Positions 1 to 9,877 of a stretch of 64,000 nucleotides of DNA are shown here, piece by piece. The stretch is from Adiantum capillus-veneris. Lineage: Eukaryota; Streptophyta; Polypodiopsida; Polypodiales; Pteridaceae. How positions within the stretch are numbered: the first letter of the stretch is position 1; each line of letters opens with the position of its first letter. The notes beneath the pieces are model-generated. The model ran no database searches. It worked only from the letters and a program-made list of their open reading frames with translations, and had not been told where the DNA came from. Where the stretch lies: NCBI GenBank assembly GCA_014529385.2, contig CM043958.1:118971018-119035017 (forward strand), given 5' to 3'. The translations under genes were made by a program, and so were the position numbers.

Positions 1-1424
1 AGGCCTTGTAATGTAGCTCTATTATGCATACACAATCAATGCATGGAAAAGATTTATGATATGCAAGATGTGGATATAAGAAATTTGCTTATTGGCATTT
101 GCTGGTGAGGCTTTCTATTCTAAGCAATGTGTTGGTCTTTGAAGCTCCTGTGTCGTTTGCTTGATTGAAGGTTGTAGAGCTTTTTCAAAGGCTTACTTAT
201 CAGTTTGATGCTTCTTTATAATGCAATTTAGCCTTGTGGTTGGTTTTTGTATTTGGCATTCTCTTCTAGCTGTACAGTAATCGTAGGAGGAATTGAAAGA
301 ATCCAAGCACAACAGTGTTAATGGTTTCTTTTGGGACCCACTTCTTTGTGATTACTGGCTGTTTTGTTGATGCTGCTCATTTGGGAACCCATACTTGTTT
401 GTGTTTGAAGAGACTTCATTGGGATCCACCTTGTCTTTGTGTGAGTTTTTAGCGGTCTTTGCTTCAGCTCTTGTACACTTGGTTGGCGACGAGATTCAGA
501 CTTTGGGAGTTGACATTTTTACCATTTTGTAATCCAAATGAACTCTTGACCTCTTGGTGCTTGAGTCAACTTCATTGAAACTCAAATCCGATTTTCAAAA
601 GCTTGCGACTTTTTGATTTTCTTAGCCGTTCTTGCGTGCTTCAACTCCTTACCTTTTGGCGTTGGATCTTGTGATTTTTCATCAGAGATGTTAATCTTCT
701 TGATCCATACTTGCTTTTGGCCAATCTGGCTCTTTGGTATCCAGATTTGTCAACCTTTTTGGTTCTGACTTGTTGTTATTTGCTTTTGGCCTTCTTTGGT
801 TGTTATTACAAAAGCTGCTAGTGATGGTGATGACCTGAGCACCTGGTAGGGGATGTCAAAAAAATCATAAATGTTGCTATTATCCTCAACAAGGTCTTCT
901 TATTCATCTTTGTTTTCCTAAATCACAGTCACTACAAAATAAGAAATGACATCATAGCCATCTTTATCACAAAACTTTGTTGTTGCACCGTCTTGAATAG
1001 CACACACATCCAAAGTAGCCAAGGTGTGTTCCCATTCAAGTGGCTCTAAAGCTTCCTTAGGAAAGGGTTCTAGGATGTAATCTGTATCTTCAATTTCCGT
1101 TTCTAGGATGCATTCCTCTCGCTTTAAACTTCTGCATTGTGAAGCTCCACATATCCACAGTTCTTTAGGCTTACCCAACCATGCTGGAAGTTTTGATCCT
1201 GCTACAATAGCGGAATCAAACTCTTCTACTGGGGTTCTTATCACATCCTTGTAACTATGGTCCTTCAAGTTTGTCCTTGTCGTGGTTTTTATATGTCTCA
1301 GGTAGATATGGTCATAACCCCAATCTTGGGTCATTTGCAATTGTCTCATGAATGGTCTTGTTCTTCTTGCCAAAGTCAACAATAGCAAAGGTTTGCTCAT
1401 ATTCAATGCCACAAGAAGTAACAA
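1..1424 (-). pseudogene. Ty3/gypsy pol fragment: protease-RT linker, runs off the left edge
   Basis: Read on the minus strand, this continues the protease fragment at 1312-1575 after a frameshift near 1320-1400. The first part (1424 down to 918) includes GSKLPAWLGKPKELW and an acidic stretch. Below 918 the same frame goes on with only scattered stops and is rich in Lys, Gln and Ser (for example DNSNIYDFFDIPYQV, then KEGQKQITTSQNQK) to about position 330. No RT motif is reached before the window edge, so RT, RNase H and integrase would lie outside. The reading of this as the protease-to-RT spacer is inference from its place after protease; the residues themselves are not diagnostic. Confidence 0.5.
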
Positions 1425-2062
1425 CTGCTTTTTCTAGCAGTCCTATGGGCCTTTCCATGTGTCCGTCTGCAAGCTGCAGTTTCATCCTCGTAGCCCTCAC
1501 TGCTGATTTTCCCCATTTTCTCCAGATCTTTTTCGTTGCAATGGCAACACCAGCTCCATTGTCAAGGATTGCCATGGTTTTTTACACCTTGAAATTCCAC
1601 AGGAAGAGTGATGTTCCCATCTTCTCCCTCATAGTATTTGCCTAACTTGTTTAGTGCCACTAGCCAAGTGTTTAGTTGAGGCATTTCAAGCTCTTTGATC
1701 CCCTCCTCAATTTGACTCATTGGTTCTTTTACACCAAATTTCTCTAGGAATTTTTCCACAGTAGCCCACATGTTTGGTCGTATTCTGAGCAACTCGACTA
1801 ATGTTATCGTGCAAGTGACTGATATTGACAAAATGTCTATCAAATTATTTTGAATTGATGACCTGATGAAAGACAGTCTCTGTGACATGACTGCAGTAAC
1901 ATCTGACTTGAGCTCGTACTCTCCTGTATAGGACGGTAGTGTTCTTAGCGAATGGGGTTGACTGTCCATAGACTGTACAGCTCCTTCGTCTCCCCAATAC
2001 AATTTCACTTCTAGATTCATTTGAGATCTAGTCTCAATTTCCTCTATTGGTGGAAGAGACAC
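1312..2062 (-). pseudogene. Ty3/gypsy retropepsin-like protease region
   Basis: The fragment 1575-1312 reads MAILDNGAGVAIATKK, then LQLADGHMERPIGLLEK and TFAIVDFGKK. This is the layout of a retropepsin: the active-site loop (normally DSG or DTG, here DNG), a middle strand and a flap-distal strand. Asn in place of Ser/Thr beside the catalytic Asp is unusual. The open stretch upstream on this strand (2062-1562) overlaps it by 14 bp in another frame, so a frameshift separates them. It carries a Leu/Ile-rich spacer with no recognised motif. Cleavage of the Gag-Pol polyprotein would be its role; as found it cannot be made as one protein. Confidence 0.6.
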
Positions 2063-2089
2063 TCCTCTTCCATCACCCGTTTGGTTTAC

Positions 2090-2989
2090 TCATTTGCTTA
2101 TCTCACATTTTGCACTGGCCTCTCTGACTTGTTTCCACAATTTGTCATGACCATCTATTTCTTTACAGCTGTCAGGTATAGATATGTGAAATCCCTCGGA
2201 AGAGTTATTTGTGGTATTCAACACTATCCTTGGCTCTAATGCGGGGTCCTTGAGCTTTGGTCCATGCTCGTGACTAGAATCTAGCTCTTTTTGTTCTTGA
2301 TTTGGTGGGATTACTGGTGTAGGTGGGACAAGGATCACACCCTCAGGTTTTCCAACTCGTGGTTCTAGTAAATCTTGGGTTGTTTGAATCATTTTCTTGC
2401 ACATTTCAAAATTTGTCCTTTAGGCTTTTAGGAGGGCATCTAATGTCTCATTAACCTTCTCCACCAACATTGATCCTCCTGAACTAACATTTCTCAGTTT
2501 CTCATTTGTGGATGGTTCTTTTGGAGGTTGAGAAATCTACATAAGAAAAGATGCAACCATTTCCTCATGTTGTCTTATCTTCTCTTTAGCTTGGGTAGGC
2601 TCCTCTTCTAGGGATTTTTGCTCTTGTTCTCTACGTGCTTTCATCCTAGCCTTTCTAGCTTTTCAACTATTTTGTTTGCCTTTGGTTTTTTGACTAGGTG
2701 CATCGGTCTTTGGTTCACCCGTCTCTGGACTCGTGTCAATTTTTGTTTTCTCTATCTCTTGCTTCTCCTCAGCTTCCTTTTGAGCTTGCGCTCTTGTAAC
2801 TACTTGAACTGGTACAACGTTTTCATTTTTTGAGCTACTGGGTAGTTGAATGATTCCGGAGACATTCGTTGTGATCTTGATGACTTGGTTTGGATTTGTT
2901 GGATAGTTGGGGATCAAGTGAATGACACCACAGTCAAGACAATAGTCATTTACTTGTGTGATCTCCATTTGAGGACATTGTTTGACCAA
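2090..2989 (-). pseudogene. Ty3/gypsy gag C-terminal part with degenerate zinc knuckle
   Basis: At the start of this stretch (2989 downward) the translation has CLDCGVIHLIPNYP, resembling a CX2CX3HX4C nucleocapsid knuckle in which the last Cys is replaced. It is followed by VVTRAQAQKEAEEK, a charged segment common just before protease in plant gypsy polyproteins. Several short frames cover 2090-2989, so frameshifts are present. It lies between the capsid fragment (3355-4805) and the protease fragment (1312-2062) on the same strand, the normal gag-to-pro order. Nucleic-acid binding by the knuckle is a family expectation; the altered Cys makes function doubtful. Confidence 0.5.
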
Positions 2990-3354
2990 GTGGGTGTCAC
3001 GGCTTGTGACAATCTATCTCTGATTGAGGAGCTTCTTCTTGCAAATCCTCTTGGATGTAAACAGGCTCTGACCTAGCTAAGAATCTATTCACAATGAACC
3101 ACAATGTCCTTTCGTCCATCTCATACCTTCTTTCTTCAAGTCAAAACACAAGAGGTGGAGGTTGTACCGGCCTCACCATTCCATGTGTTTCTCTCAACTT
3201 CTATCGCTTTGAAGGGCAGTACCCACTTTGGTTGTTTATAACACCTTGTAGCTCGTACTAGTGCTTGTTTATTAGATGCTTCCATCATTGGTGTGTATCT
3301 CATGACTACAGGCATTCTAGCACATGGTAGTGGAGTTTGTTATCCTAAGACAGG

Positions 3355-3885
3355 CTATGTCCTTAAAACTCCTATTGGACCTGGCACATTCCCCATAGCG
3401 TATCTAGGTGGAGTAAGTGCTACTGGAATAGACTGTACATACCTTTCCCTAGCATATTTCATGCCATAGTAACACTCTTCTCTTGTATGGTTTGTCCATT
3501 TTCTCTCAATTTTGCACCACTTAAGCTCCCTCAAATCAGAAGTTACAAGAGGAATTAACCTCTTGACCATTTCATCAATAAACTTTTCTTGATCGATATG
3601 TGCCATTGATTTTGCAATGGACTCACTCATCTGTGAATCACTATGCTGAGAGGATGTGTCATCCTCTTGACTTTTACAATCCTTATCTTTATATCCCTCA
3701 CAATTATCCACCAGATAAAGAGCTTCTTTGATCAATTCGTTTAGTGTCATGATCCTTATCATATACAGATCCTTTTGAAGACCCGCATGTCTCATCCCCT
3801 GGATAAAGATGAACATTAATCGTGCTTGTGTATGAAGTTCCAATCTTGGATAGAACTTGACATATCTCTTGAGCCGTAATGCCAC
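3355..3885 (-). pseudogene. Ty3/gypsy gag, second half of capsid region
   Basis: Continues the capsid reading of 3816-4805 in a shifted frame, overlapping it by about 70 bp. The sequence includes LMFIFIQGMRHAGLQKDL and LNELIKEALYLVDNCEGY, which fits the helical C-terminal part of a retrotransposon gag where particles assemble. A long charged linker follows, with IDQEKFIDEMVKRLIPLV. The frame change relative to the upstream part and the missing continuity with the knuckle show a decayed copy. Confidence 0.55.
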
Positions 3886-4805
3886 TTTGCATACTGATTC
3901 ATTTTCTGTTTGAATATGTGAATTTGCAAGACCGTATTGTGAGCTATGACTTTTTGCGAGAATTCATCGATAAATTCCTCAAACAACTCATCTAGAGTCT
4001 CAAAATACCGTCTTTCCACTGAGTCAAACCATGTAGTAGGGTCATCTTTCAAAGTCAGTCCAAATCCCACAAACTGTGTTGCAAAATTCAAAACTTCCTC
4101 TGCTCTAATTACTCTTCTGAAAGCTGCTACGTGATTTCTTGGATCTTTATCTCCGACATATTTCTTGTTTACCCATTTTTGGATTTGGGACGGTCTAACT
4201 CGCCAATTGTCTACAAGTCTAGCCATAGACTCTCCCAATCCTTCTCTCGCTTCAGGATTTCTAGTATGCCTAGGTTCTTCTTCAAAGGGATTAGTCATTC
4301 TCTTGGGAATTGGTCCTTGAAAAAGCATGTCTTCCATCTCTATGATAATTTCATCTCTTGTTATCACTTTAGAAGGGAATCCAGGTGACTCCCTTTTTGG
4401 AATTCTTGTAGGAATTCTCGTGTTTAATGGAGGTATATGTGGTCCTTTATTGACCAAAATTCCACCTATTTCTAATGCAATCTGTGTGTTTGTGCTTTGT
4501 ACAACTCTGTATTCTTGTCCATACTTGTTAACAGCTATAGACTTGTCGACTTTGTATGTATAGATATATAAGATCTTGTAATTTGTTAGCTCTTCTAGGT
4601 ATGGCTCTGAGCACCTACAAAGGTTGACCTCATTGCCATCAACATATCTATACATTCCTTCACTTTTATGATCTGTTATCCAAACTCTTTCAACATGATT
4701 GGTCTTTATCAACTGCAAGTTTGGAAGATCCATTATGGGCGGATGCTCCTCTATCGGTGGGATTCTGAAGCTTGTATAAGTTGAGTTTGACTCTAAAGAG
4801 AACAT
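3816..4805 (-). pseudogene. Ty3/gypsy gag (capsid) N-terminal part
   Basis: A 329-residue open stretch. Residues about 1-200 are an acidic leader without known motifs. Residues about 210-320 match the retrotransposon gag fold: KDPRNHVAAFRRVI, then DPTTWFDSV and DELFEEFIDEFSQKV, the usual helix series ending in a Trp/Phe-rich block. Gag forms the virus-like particle that packages element RNA. The ATG at 4805 is the first in frame. Downstream on this strand come the rest of gag, a knuckle and protease, so the whole 4805-to-1 block is one minus-strand element whose 3' half lies outside the window. Confidence 0.65.
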
Positions 4806-5136
4806 GATCTCTGGGCTTAATAGCTCTAGCTTGATGTAAGAAGGCTTATTGCAAAGTGTACAAGTGCTTTGGTTAAGGAAAAGTTGAAACTATATCCAAA
4901 ACCGTGATCGTTTTCTCTCAATTCTCTCAAATTGTCAATTTTAGACACCCCTAACTTTCGGATGAATTATGAGAGTTTAAACGAAGTTTTTTTGGACGTT
5001 GATCAACATAGATTGCCACTAAATCTTATAGAGCTTCTCCGAAGCTTTTTTTTTTATAAAAAAAGTTTTTGAATCTAATATCTGTAGCTCACGTTATTGC
5101 CAAAACAGTCAATTTGTGCCTGGAGACTTCATACGC
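4806..5136. other. Non-coding flank, left arm of the palindromic repeat region
   Basis: No gene seen. The last 13 bases before 5137 (gagacttcatacg plus c) are the left half of the palindrome whose right half resumes at 12257 after the Ty3 insertion. This stretch and the array at 12255-13800 were therefore adjacent before the insertion. It may be the leader or LTR edge of the element whose gag starts at 4805; no LTR partner is visible. Confidence 0.5.
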
Positions 5137-6008
5137 TGTTGGAAAACAAGCAAACTAGAACACCTCTATAGCGATGTCACCCAAGAGCGTTGAAAGAGAA
5201 CTACAAGACACCAAAATCTTTGAAAAAATCCCTTTGAAACACCACAAGTCCAACAAGAGTAGTCCCCTTGGGAATTTACTAGCCGTCGCCCACCTAAGAG
5301 ACTATAGCACATAGGAGCAAAACCCTGCCAAAGCATGGATTTACAACACACGCCGACCAATGCATATGAATACAAGGGCCTCCCCTTTCACCATTGAACA
5401 TCACAAACCCACAACTTCAACATCAATTCCACAATTCATACATACATGCCCTCCAAATATGTCTGCACACAATTTGCCACTAGGCTGCCATAGCCATAAC
5501 CCTGCAGAGAACTAGTCAAACCTGAAGAGACAACTCCAATTGGGCCACTTTAAAGCTTGAGAGAAAGCTTAAAAAATGACTAGCGAGAAAGCTAAAGATG
5601 ACCAAATTTGAGTCTACACGCCGCTACATGCAAAATTGACGTGAATAGAGAGCTGTCGCGGTACGACTACACGTAGAGTAGGCAAAGCGAGGGCAAAAAA
5701 TGCAACAGAAACCATCAAGGAGGCACAACGAGCTCAAAACTGAAATTTTTTGATCTTTGGCTGAACTTTTTTAAGTTTGTACATGAGCTTAAGTTATATA
5801 CAAGTCTCACTTCAAGAAACTCACTCACGGGTACTTACAGCAGCCCGACAGCTGTCACTAGACTAGCGACTTGCAGTGCATGTACATGTGCTTGCTAAAT
5901 CAAGCTAAAAACCCCACGAAAAGAAAACCCACACACACTTTTGACATCAAGCATCATGTACGTATGTACAAATTTACAAAAAACGGGGTGTCAGAAATGC
6001 ACCCAACA
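5137..6008 (-). repeat. 3' LTR of the Tat-like Ty3 element
   Basis: 872 bp, TGTTGG...CCAACA, aligned by eye along its whole length with 11374-12254. On the minus strand it carries a TATA-like TATATAAC at 5793-5800. Confidence 0.9.
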
Positions 6009-6030
6009 TAGTTTGCCACACCCCAGCCTG
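6009..6030 (-). other. Polypurine tract of the Tat-like element
   Basis: Directly inside the 3' LTR; the minus strand reads G-rich GGCTGGGGTGTGGCAAACTA just before TGTTGG. This is the expected place for plus-strand DNA priming. It is less pure in purines than many tracts. Confidence 0.5.
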
Positions 6031-6035
6031 CTAGA

Positions 6036-6377
6036 TCATTCATGATCAGCAGCACAAAAGAGATCCTGTAAACCACATGAGGGAGTCTTCACTTCATCTT
6101 CATCATTAGCCACATGATCAGAAAATTCTTTAAAAGAAGGCTCATCCTCTATCACAATCATCAACCTTGCAATATACTTCTTCAACCTGTAGCCATTCAC
6201 ATGTGCTTTATGTGGGGTACCATCCAAGTCAGCCAGCTGATATGTGCCATTTGGAAATCTGTTTAAGACCAAGAAAGGACCTTGCCACTTGATTTGAAAT
6301 TTCTTTTGAAAAGTTCTATCAAGATTACTATTGTAACGAAGCATCATGTCACCCTTCTTGATGTCCTTGTCCTTCAC
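6036..6377 (-). pseudogene. Integrase C-terminal domain, Tat-like Ty3
   Basis: In frame with the integrase core but separated from it by one TAG codon at about 6378. The translation holds KKGDMMLRYNS, then KFQIKWQGPFLVL and NGTYQLADLDGTPHKAHVNGYRLKKY. This is the small beta-barrel domain (W-GP-V...YxL.dldG) that follows the DDE core in gypsy integrases and contacts DNA. An acidic tail follows and the frame stops at 6036, just before the polypurine tract. No chromodomain is visible, consistent with a Tat-like, non-chromovirus element. Confidence 0.75.
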
Positions 6378-6380
6378 CTT

Positions 6381-7514
6381 CTAATTTGCCTTTGCTTGAT
6401 TCTTCTTCAAGACCTGCTCATAATGCTCAAAAGCCAACAACCTATCCAACTGTACACATTGCAAATATAGAAGCCTTTCCTTGGATGCATCATTGGGCCC
6501 TTCTTCAAGCTTTATCATCACCTTCAAAGCTGATATCTCCACCTCAGTAGGAAGTAAAGCCTCTTTGCCGAAAACTAGATGGAAGGGAGAGAAACCAGTA
6601 CCTGATTTGATGGCAGTCCTGTAAGCCCATAGAGCACAAGGTAGCTCTAAATCCCAATTCTTCACATTGTTTCTTGTCATCTTTGTAAGCATCCTTATGA
6701 GCTCTCCATTAAACCTTTCATTCATGCCATTGCATTGGGGATAATATGGAGTAGTAAACCTGCGATGCACATGAAGCTTCTGACATAGATAATCCACCAA
6801 CTCTCCCCTGAAACCTGGACCCTTGTTAGAACGTAACTCCAATGGCATGCCAAATTTGCAGCAAATATATTCATATATAAATAAGGAAACATCTTTACTC
6901 GTGATGTGCTTAACAACTTTGGCTTCGGTCCACCTGGATAGATAGTCAACAACAGTAAGTATGTAACATTTGCCTCTAGCTGTCATAGGTAGAGGACCTA
7001 TTGCATCAATACCCCACTTCTCAAACACATCATAAGCCACAATGGTGCCTCTAATTTCTGATTTGAGAACCCTATTTGCCATTCTTTGACACTCTTTACA
7101 AGACTTGCACCAATGATGAACATCACGTTGAACGCTTGGCCACACATACCCCTCTTGCAAGACTTTTTGCAAAGTGATCTTTGAAGCAAAGTGACCACCA
7201 CAAGAACCCTCATGATTCTCCTCTAAAATTTTGTAAATTTTCTCTTTCCAAGGCACTTTTCTCATCACAAGATCAGCCCCCTTTATATACAAGGCATCAC
7301 CAAGTAGCACATACCTTTTGGCACGATGCAGGAAGGCGTACTTTTTTGACTTCTCCAACTTTGATGGAAGCATACCTGTTTGTAGAAACTCTTCCTCCCT
7401 CTCTAAAGCTTCCCTTTCCAAATAAAGAGGAGAATCAGTCCTTATCACATACAATTGCCCAATTGAAGCTTGTGCCGCACCATGTGCCTCTTCATTTTGA
7501 GACCTGTCCTCCAA
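6381..7514 (-). pseudogene. Integrase, Tat-like Ty3 element
   Basis: A 377-residue frame. The zinc-binding region shows HEGSCGGHF and CKSCKEC (HHCC type, about residues 95-145). The catalytic core follows with WGIDAIGPL (first Asp), LRSNKGPGF where the second Asp is expected, and GMNERFNGEL (Glu). The second acidic residue is Asn here instead of Asp (usual S-D-N/K-G), which should abolish strand transfer. Then comes ALWAYRTAIKSGTGFSPFHLVFG, cut here by description as the conserved core end. The start overlaps the RNase H frame by 70 bp in another register, so a frameshift lies near 7510. Confidence 0.85.
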
Positions 7515-8776
7515 GCTTCAAAATGCTTAAGCAAATTCTTCACTTGAAAACACATATTTTTCAGCCTTGGATTCTTACTTTGCCACACCCCAAGTACTTG
7601 CTTAACCACCAAAAGAGCATCACCTCTTACCCTCACACGACGGATGCTAAGCTCAAGGCAAAGGTTGAGACCTTTCTCCAAAGTAGCATACTCAGCTTCA
7701 TTATTGCTTTGTGCTGTAAGCTTCAAACTCCTTTTAGTTACCAATGCACCTTGAGGATCATAAATTACAACACCTCCCGAAGCTTCACCATGCGCTTTCC
7801 TGTAAGAGCCATAAAAAAACAATAGATAGGCATTGTCTATGTCAGGAGCTTTCATGTGTTGCTTCTTCACCGCGTCCTCCTTAAGAAGAAGAGGGATTTC
7901 CTTATAAGTAATCAAATCTACCAATGTAGCCCTTGTACTCTCCTCAACAAGAAAAGAGAATTGGAATTCTTGTAGCTCCACAATCCACTTCATGAGCCTC
8001 TTTGACAAAGTAGGGCTATTCACCAATTGAAGTAGAAGAGTGTAGCTAGTGAGGAATGTGAATGGTTTAGGGAGAAGGTAGTGCCTAAACCTTCTACATG
8101 CATAAATCACACTCACCATGATGAGATCCACCTTGGTGTAGCCTCTTTTCACCTCTAGCTTCACCCTGCTAGCACAATAGATAGGCTTCATGTAGTGGGA
8201 ATTGTTACCTCGTTGAAGAAGCATAGCATCCTCACCTACTGATGGATTCACATAAAACTCCTTATCCCAATTAGGAGCTTGCATAGCAGAAAGAGAACCA
8301 AGAACCTCTTTGATACCTTGAAAAACCTCTTCACATTCATTTGTCCATTGTAGAGGATCCAACCTTGCTACTTGTTGTCGAGGATAAAGAAGTTGAGAGG
8401 AAAAAGGAATGAACCTTGCCATATACTTCACCTTTTGAATGAAAGTAGAAAGTTGCTTTGTATCTTTAGGTGATGGGAGGAGCACCAAAGCCTTCACTTT
8501 GTGAGGATCCTCTTCAATCCCATTCTCTAAGATCATATGCCCCAAAAACTTCACTCTTGGTTGAGCAAGATGACATTTCTTTGGGTTGAGTTGACCTCCA
8601 CTTTCATCATATTGCTTCAATGCCATCCCAAGCTTTACACAATGATCCTTTCTAGAGCTATAAACACAAAAGTCATCAATAAGATCCTTCACAAACTTGC
8701 CAAGAAAGGGAGAGAATACCTTATTGACGCGCTTTTGATACCACGCACAACCATTCATAAGACCAAAAGGAAGCAC
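7445..8776 (-). pseudogene. Reverse transcriptase palm/thumb plus two RNase H domains
   Basis: A 443-residue frame. It opens with LPFGLMNGCAWYQ (RT motif B) and has DLIDDFCVYS (the Y/F-x-D-D catalytic box as LIDD). The thumb and connection follow (KVKFLGHMILENGI). The RT-linked RNase H has EFYVNPSVGEDAM and KPIYCASR. A second RNase H follows from about residue 300: YLLFFYGSYRKAHGEASGG, then AQSNNEAEYATLEKGL and RVRGDALLVVKQV. Its first catalytic Asp (normally DGS) is Tyr, while the Glu and the next Asp remain. The dual RNase H marks the Tat-like lineage. A TAG codon just upstream separates it from the RT fingers. Confidence 0.85.
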
Positions 8777-8794
8777 ACAATAACAAAAGAATCC

Positions 8795-9118
8795 CTATGG
8801 TGTGATAAATGTGGTCTTCTTTTGATCTTCTAAAGCCAAGGTGAGCTGAAAATATCCAGAGAATCTATCACATACACTATACCTCTCATGCCCTGCAATA
8901 GAATCAAGTATGTCATTTATGAAAGGAAGAGGGTATGGATCCCTCTTCATGGCTACGTTTAGAGGCTTAAAATCAACACATATCCTCCACTTTCCATCCT
9001 TCTTGGGTGTGAAAACAACAGGACTCACCCATTCTGCAGTACTCACAGGACATATAAAACCTGCTTCAAGAAGCTTGTCTACCTCTTCCTTTAAAGCATT
9101 AAGTTGTACCTGTCCCAT
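8795..9118 (-). pseudogene. Reverse transcriptase fingers/palm, Tat-like Ty3 element
   Basis: A 107-residue frame with LEAGFICPVSTAEWVSP, FTPKKDGKWRICVDFKPLN and CDRFSGYFQLTLA, the first RT motifs. It ends in FITP followed by TAG and then runs on in the same frame as GFFCYCVLPFG (8776 frame). The expected residue at the stop is Trp (P-W-G), so TGG to TAG is the simplest reading. Upstream, a TAA separates this from the acidic segment at 9197-9577. Confidence 0.85.
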
Positions 9119-9196
9119 TCTCCTTAGCTTTTGGTGTACGGGTTGAGATCCTTCCTTGATTGGAATGTGGATTTCCTCTCCCTTAAAGCCTCTAAT

Positions 9197-9877
9197 TTAC
9201 CCATAAGAAGTGATAAATAAATGGGGAAATTGTTGTATCATATGTAGGTACTCACCCTTCTCATGGCTAGTCAAGTCGGGAGACAACATACCTTGTATCA
9301 GCTCCTGTTTGACATTAGGTTGAACTTTGGGTTGCATCAGCTCTTCAATTTTCTCATAAGGACCAGAGAAATCCTCATTCTCCATATGGCCAAGAAATAT
9401 TTGTTTCTCATCATGCTCTTCTTCAAGAAACAAGGAGGAACCGTTTAGATCGCTATCGCTATCGCTGCTATCTTCCACTTCACTGCCATCATCCCCATTG
9501 TCTTCTTCTTCACTTGAGTACTCTTCTTCATCACTTTTCTCATCAAAATCAGCGTCCAAAGATTGCTTGCTAGCCATGTCAAACCTCTTCTTATCACCCC
9601 TTCTATTGTAGAGAGTGATGGTACCATGTCCCCAATCCTATACAGCTTTGGTTGCCTGTAACCATGGTCTTCCAAGAATGAGAGGGAAAGCACCAATACC
9701 CGCGGGCATAACATGGCAATCGACCAGCACTTTAACATCAAATACATCCATCTCCAAGTCCTTTACAACTCCCAAGCACCTCACCCTTGATTGGTTAGCA
9801 AGCTTTACACGAAAACCTGAATTCTTCACCATGTTGAGTCCCAACTTTGATACACAAGCTTGAGTAATAACACATAC
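9197..9877 (-). pseudogene. Protease and acidic linker, Tat-like Ty3 element
   Basis: Same frame as gag, after a TAG at about 9875 that follows AYIDGGA (active-site loop DGGA in place of DSGA). The protease goes on as VCVITQACVSKLGL, VKVLVDCHVMPAG and FPLILGRPWLQ, the last being the conserved hydrophobic-GR region near the C terminus. A second TAG (at about 9640) precedes DWGHGTITLY, where related polyproteins usually have Gln. A very acidic linker (9577-9400, runs of Glu, Asp and Ser) then leads toward RT. Processing of the polyprotein is the expected role; two TAG codons block it here. Confidence 0.8.

Noticed and set aside
1352-1645. Plus-strand frames opposite the Ty3 gag-pro (also 4131-4563, 32063-32416, 34303-34641)
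   Set aside because: Shadows of the coding strand.
5166-5375. 69-codon minus-strand frame inside an LTR
   Set aside because: Not kept in the partner LTR and no similarity; non-coding LTR.
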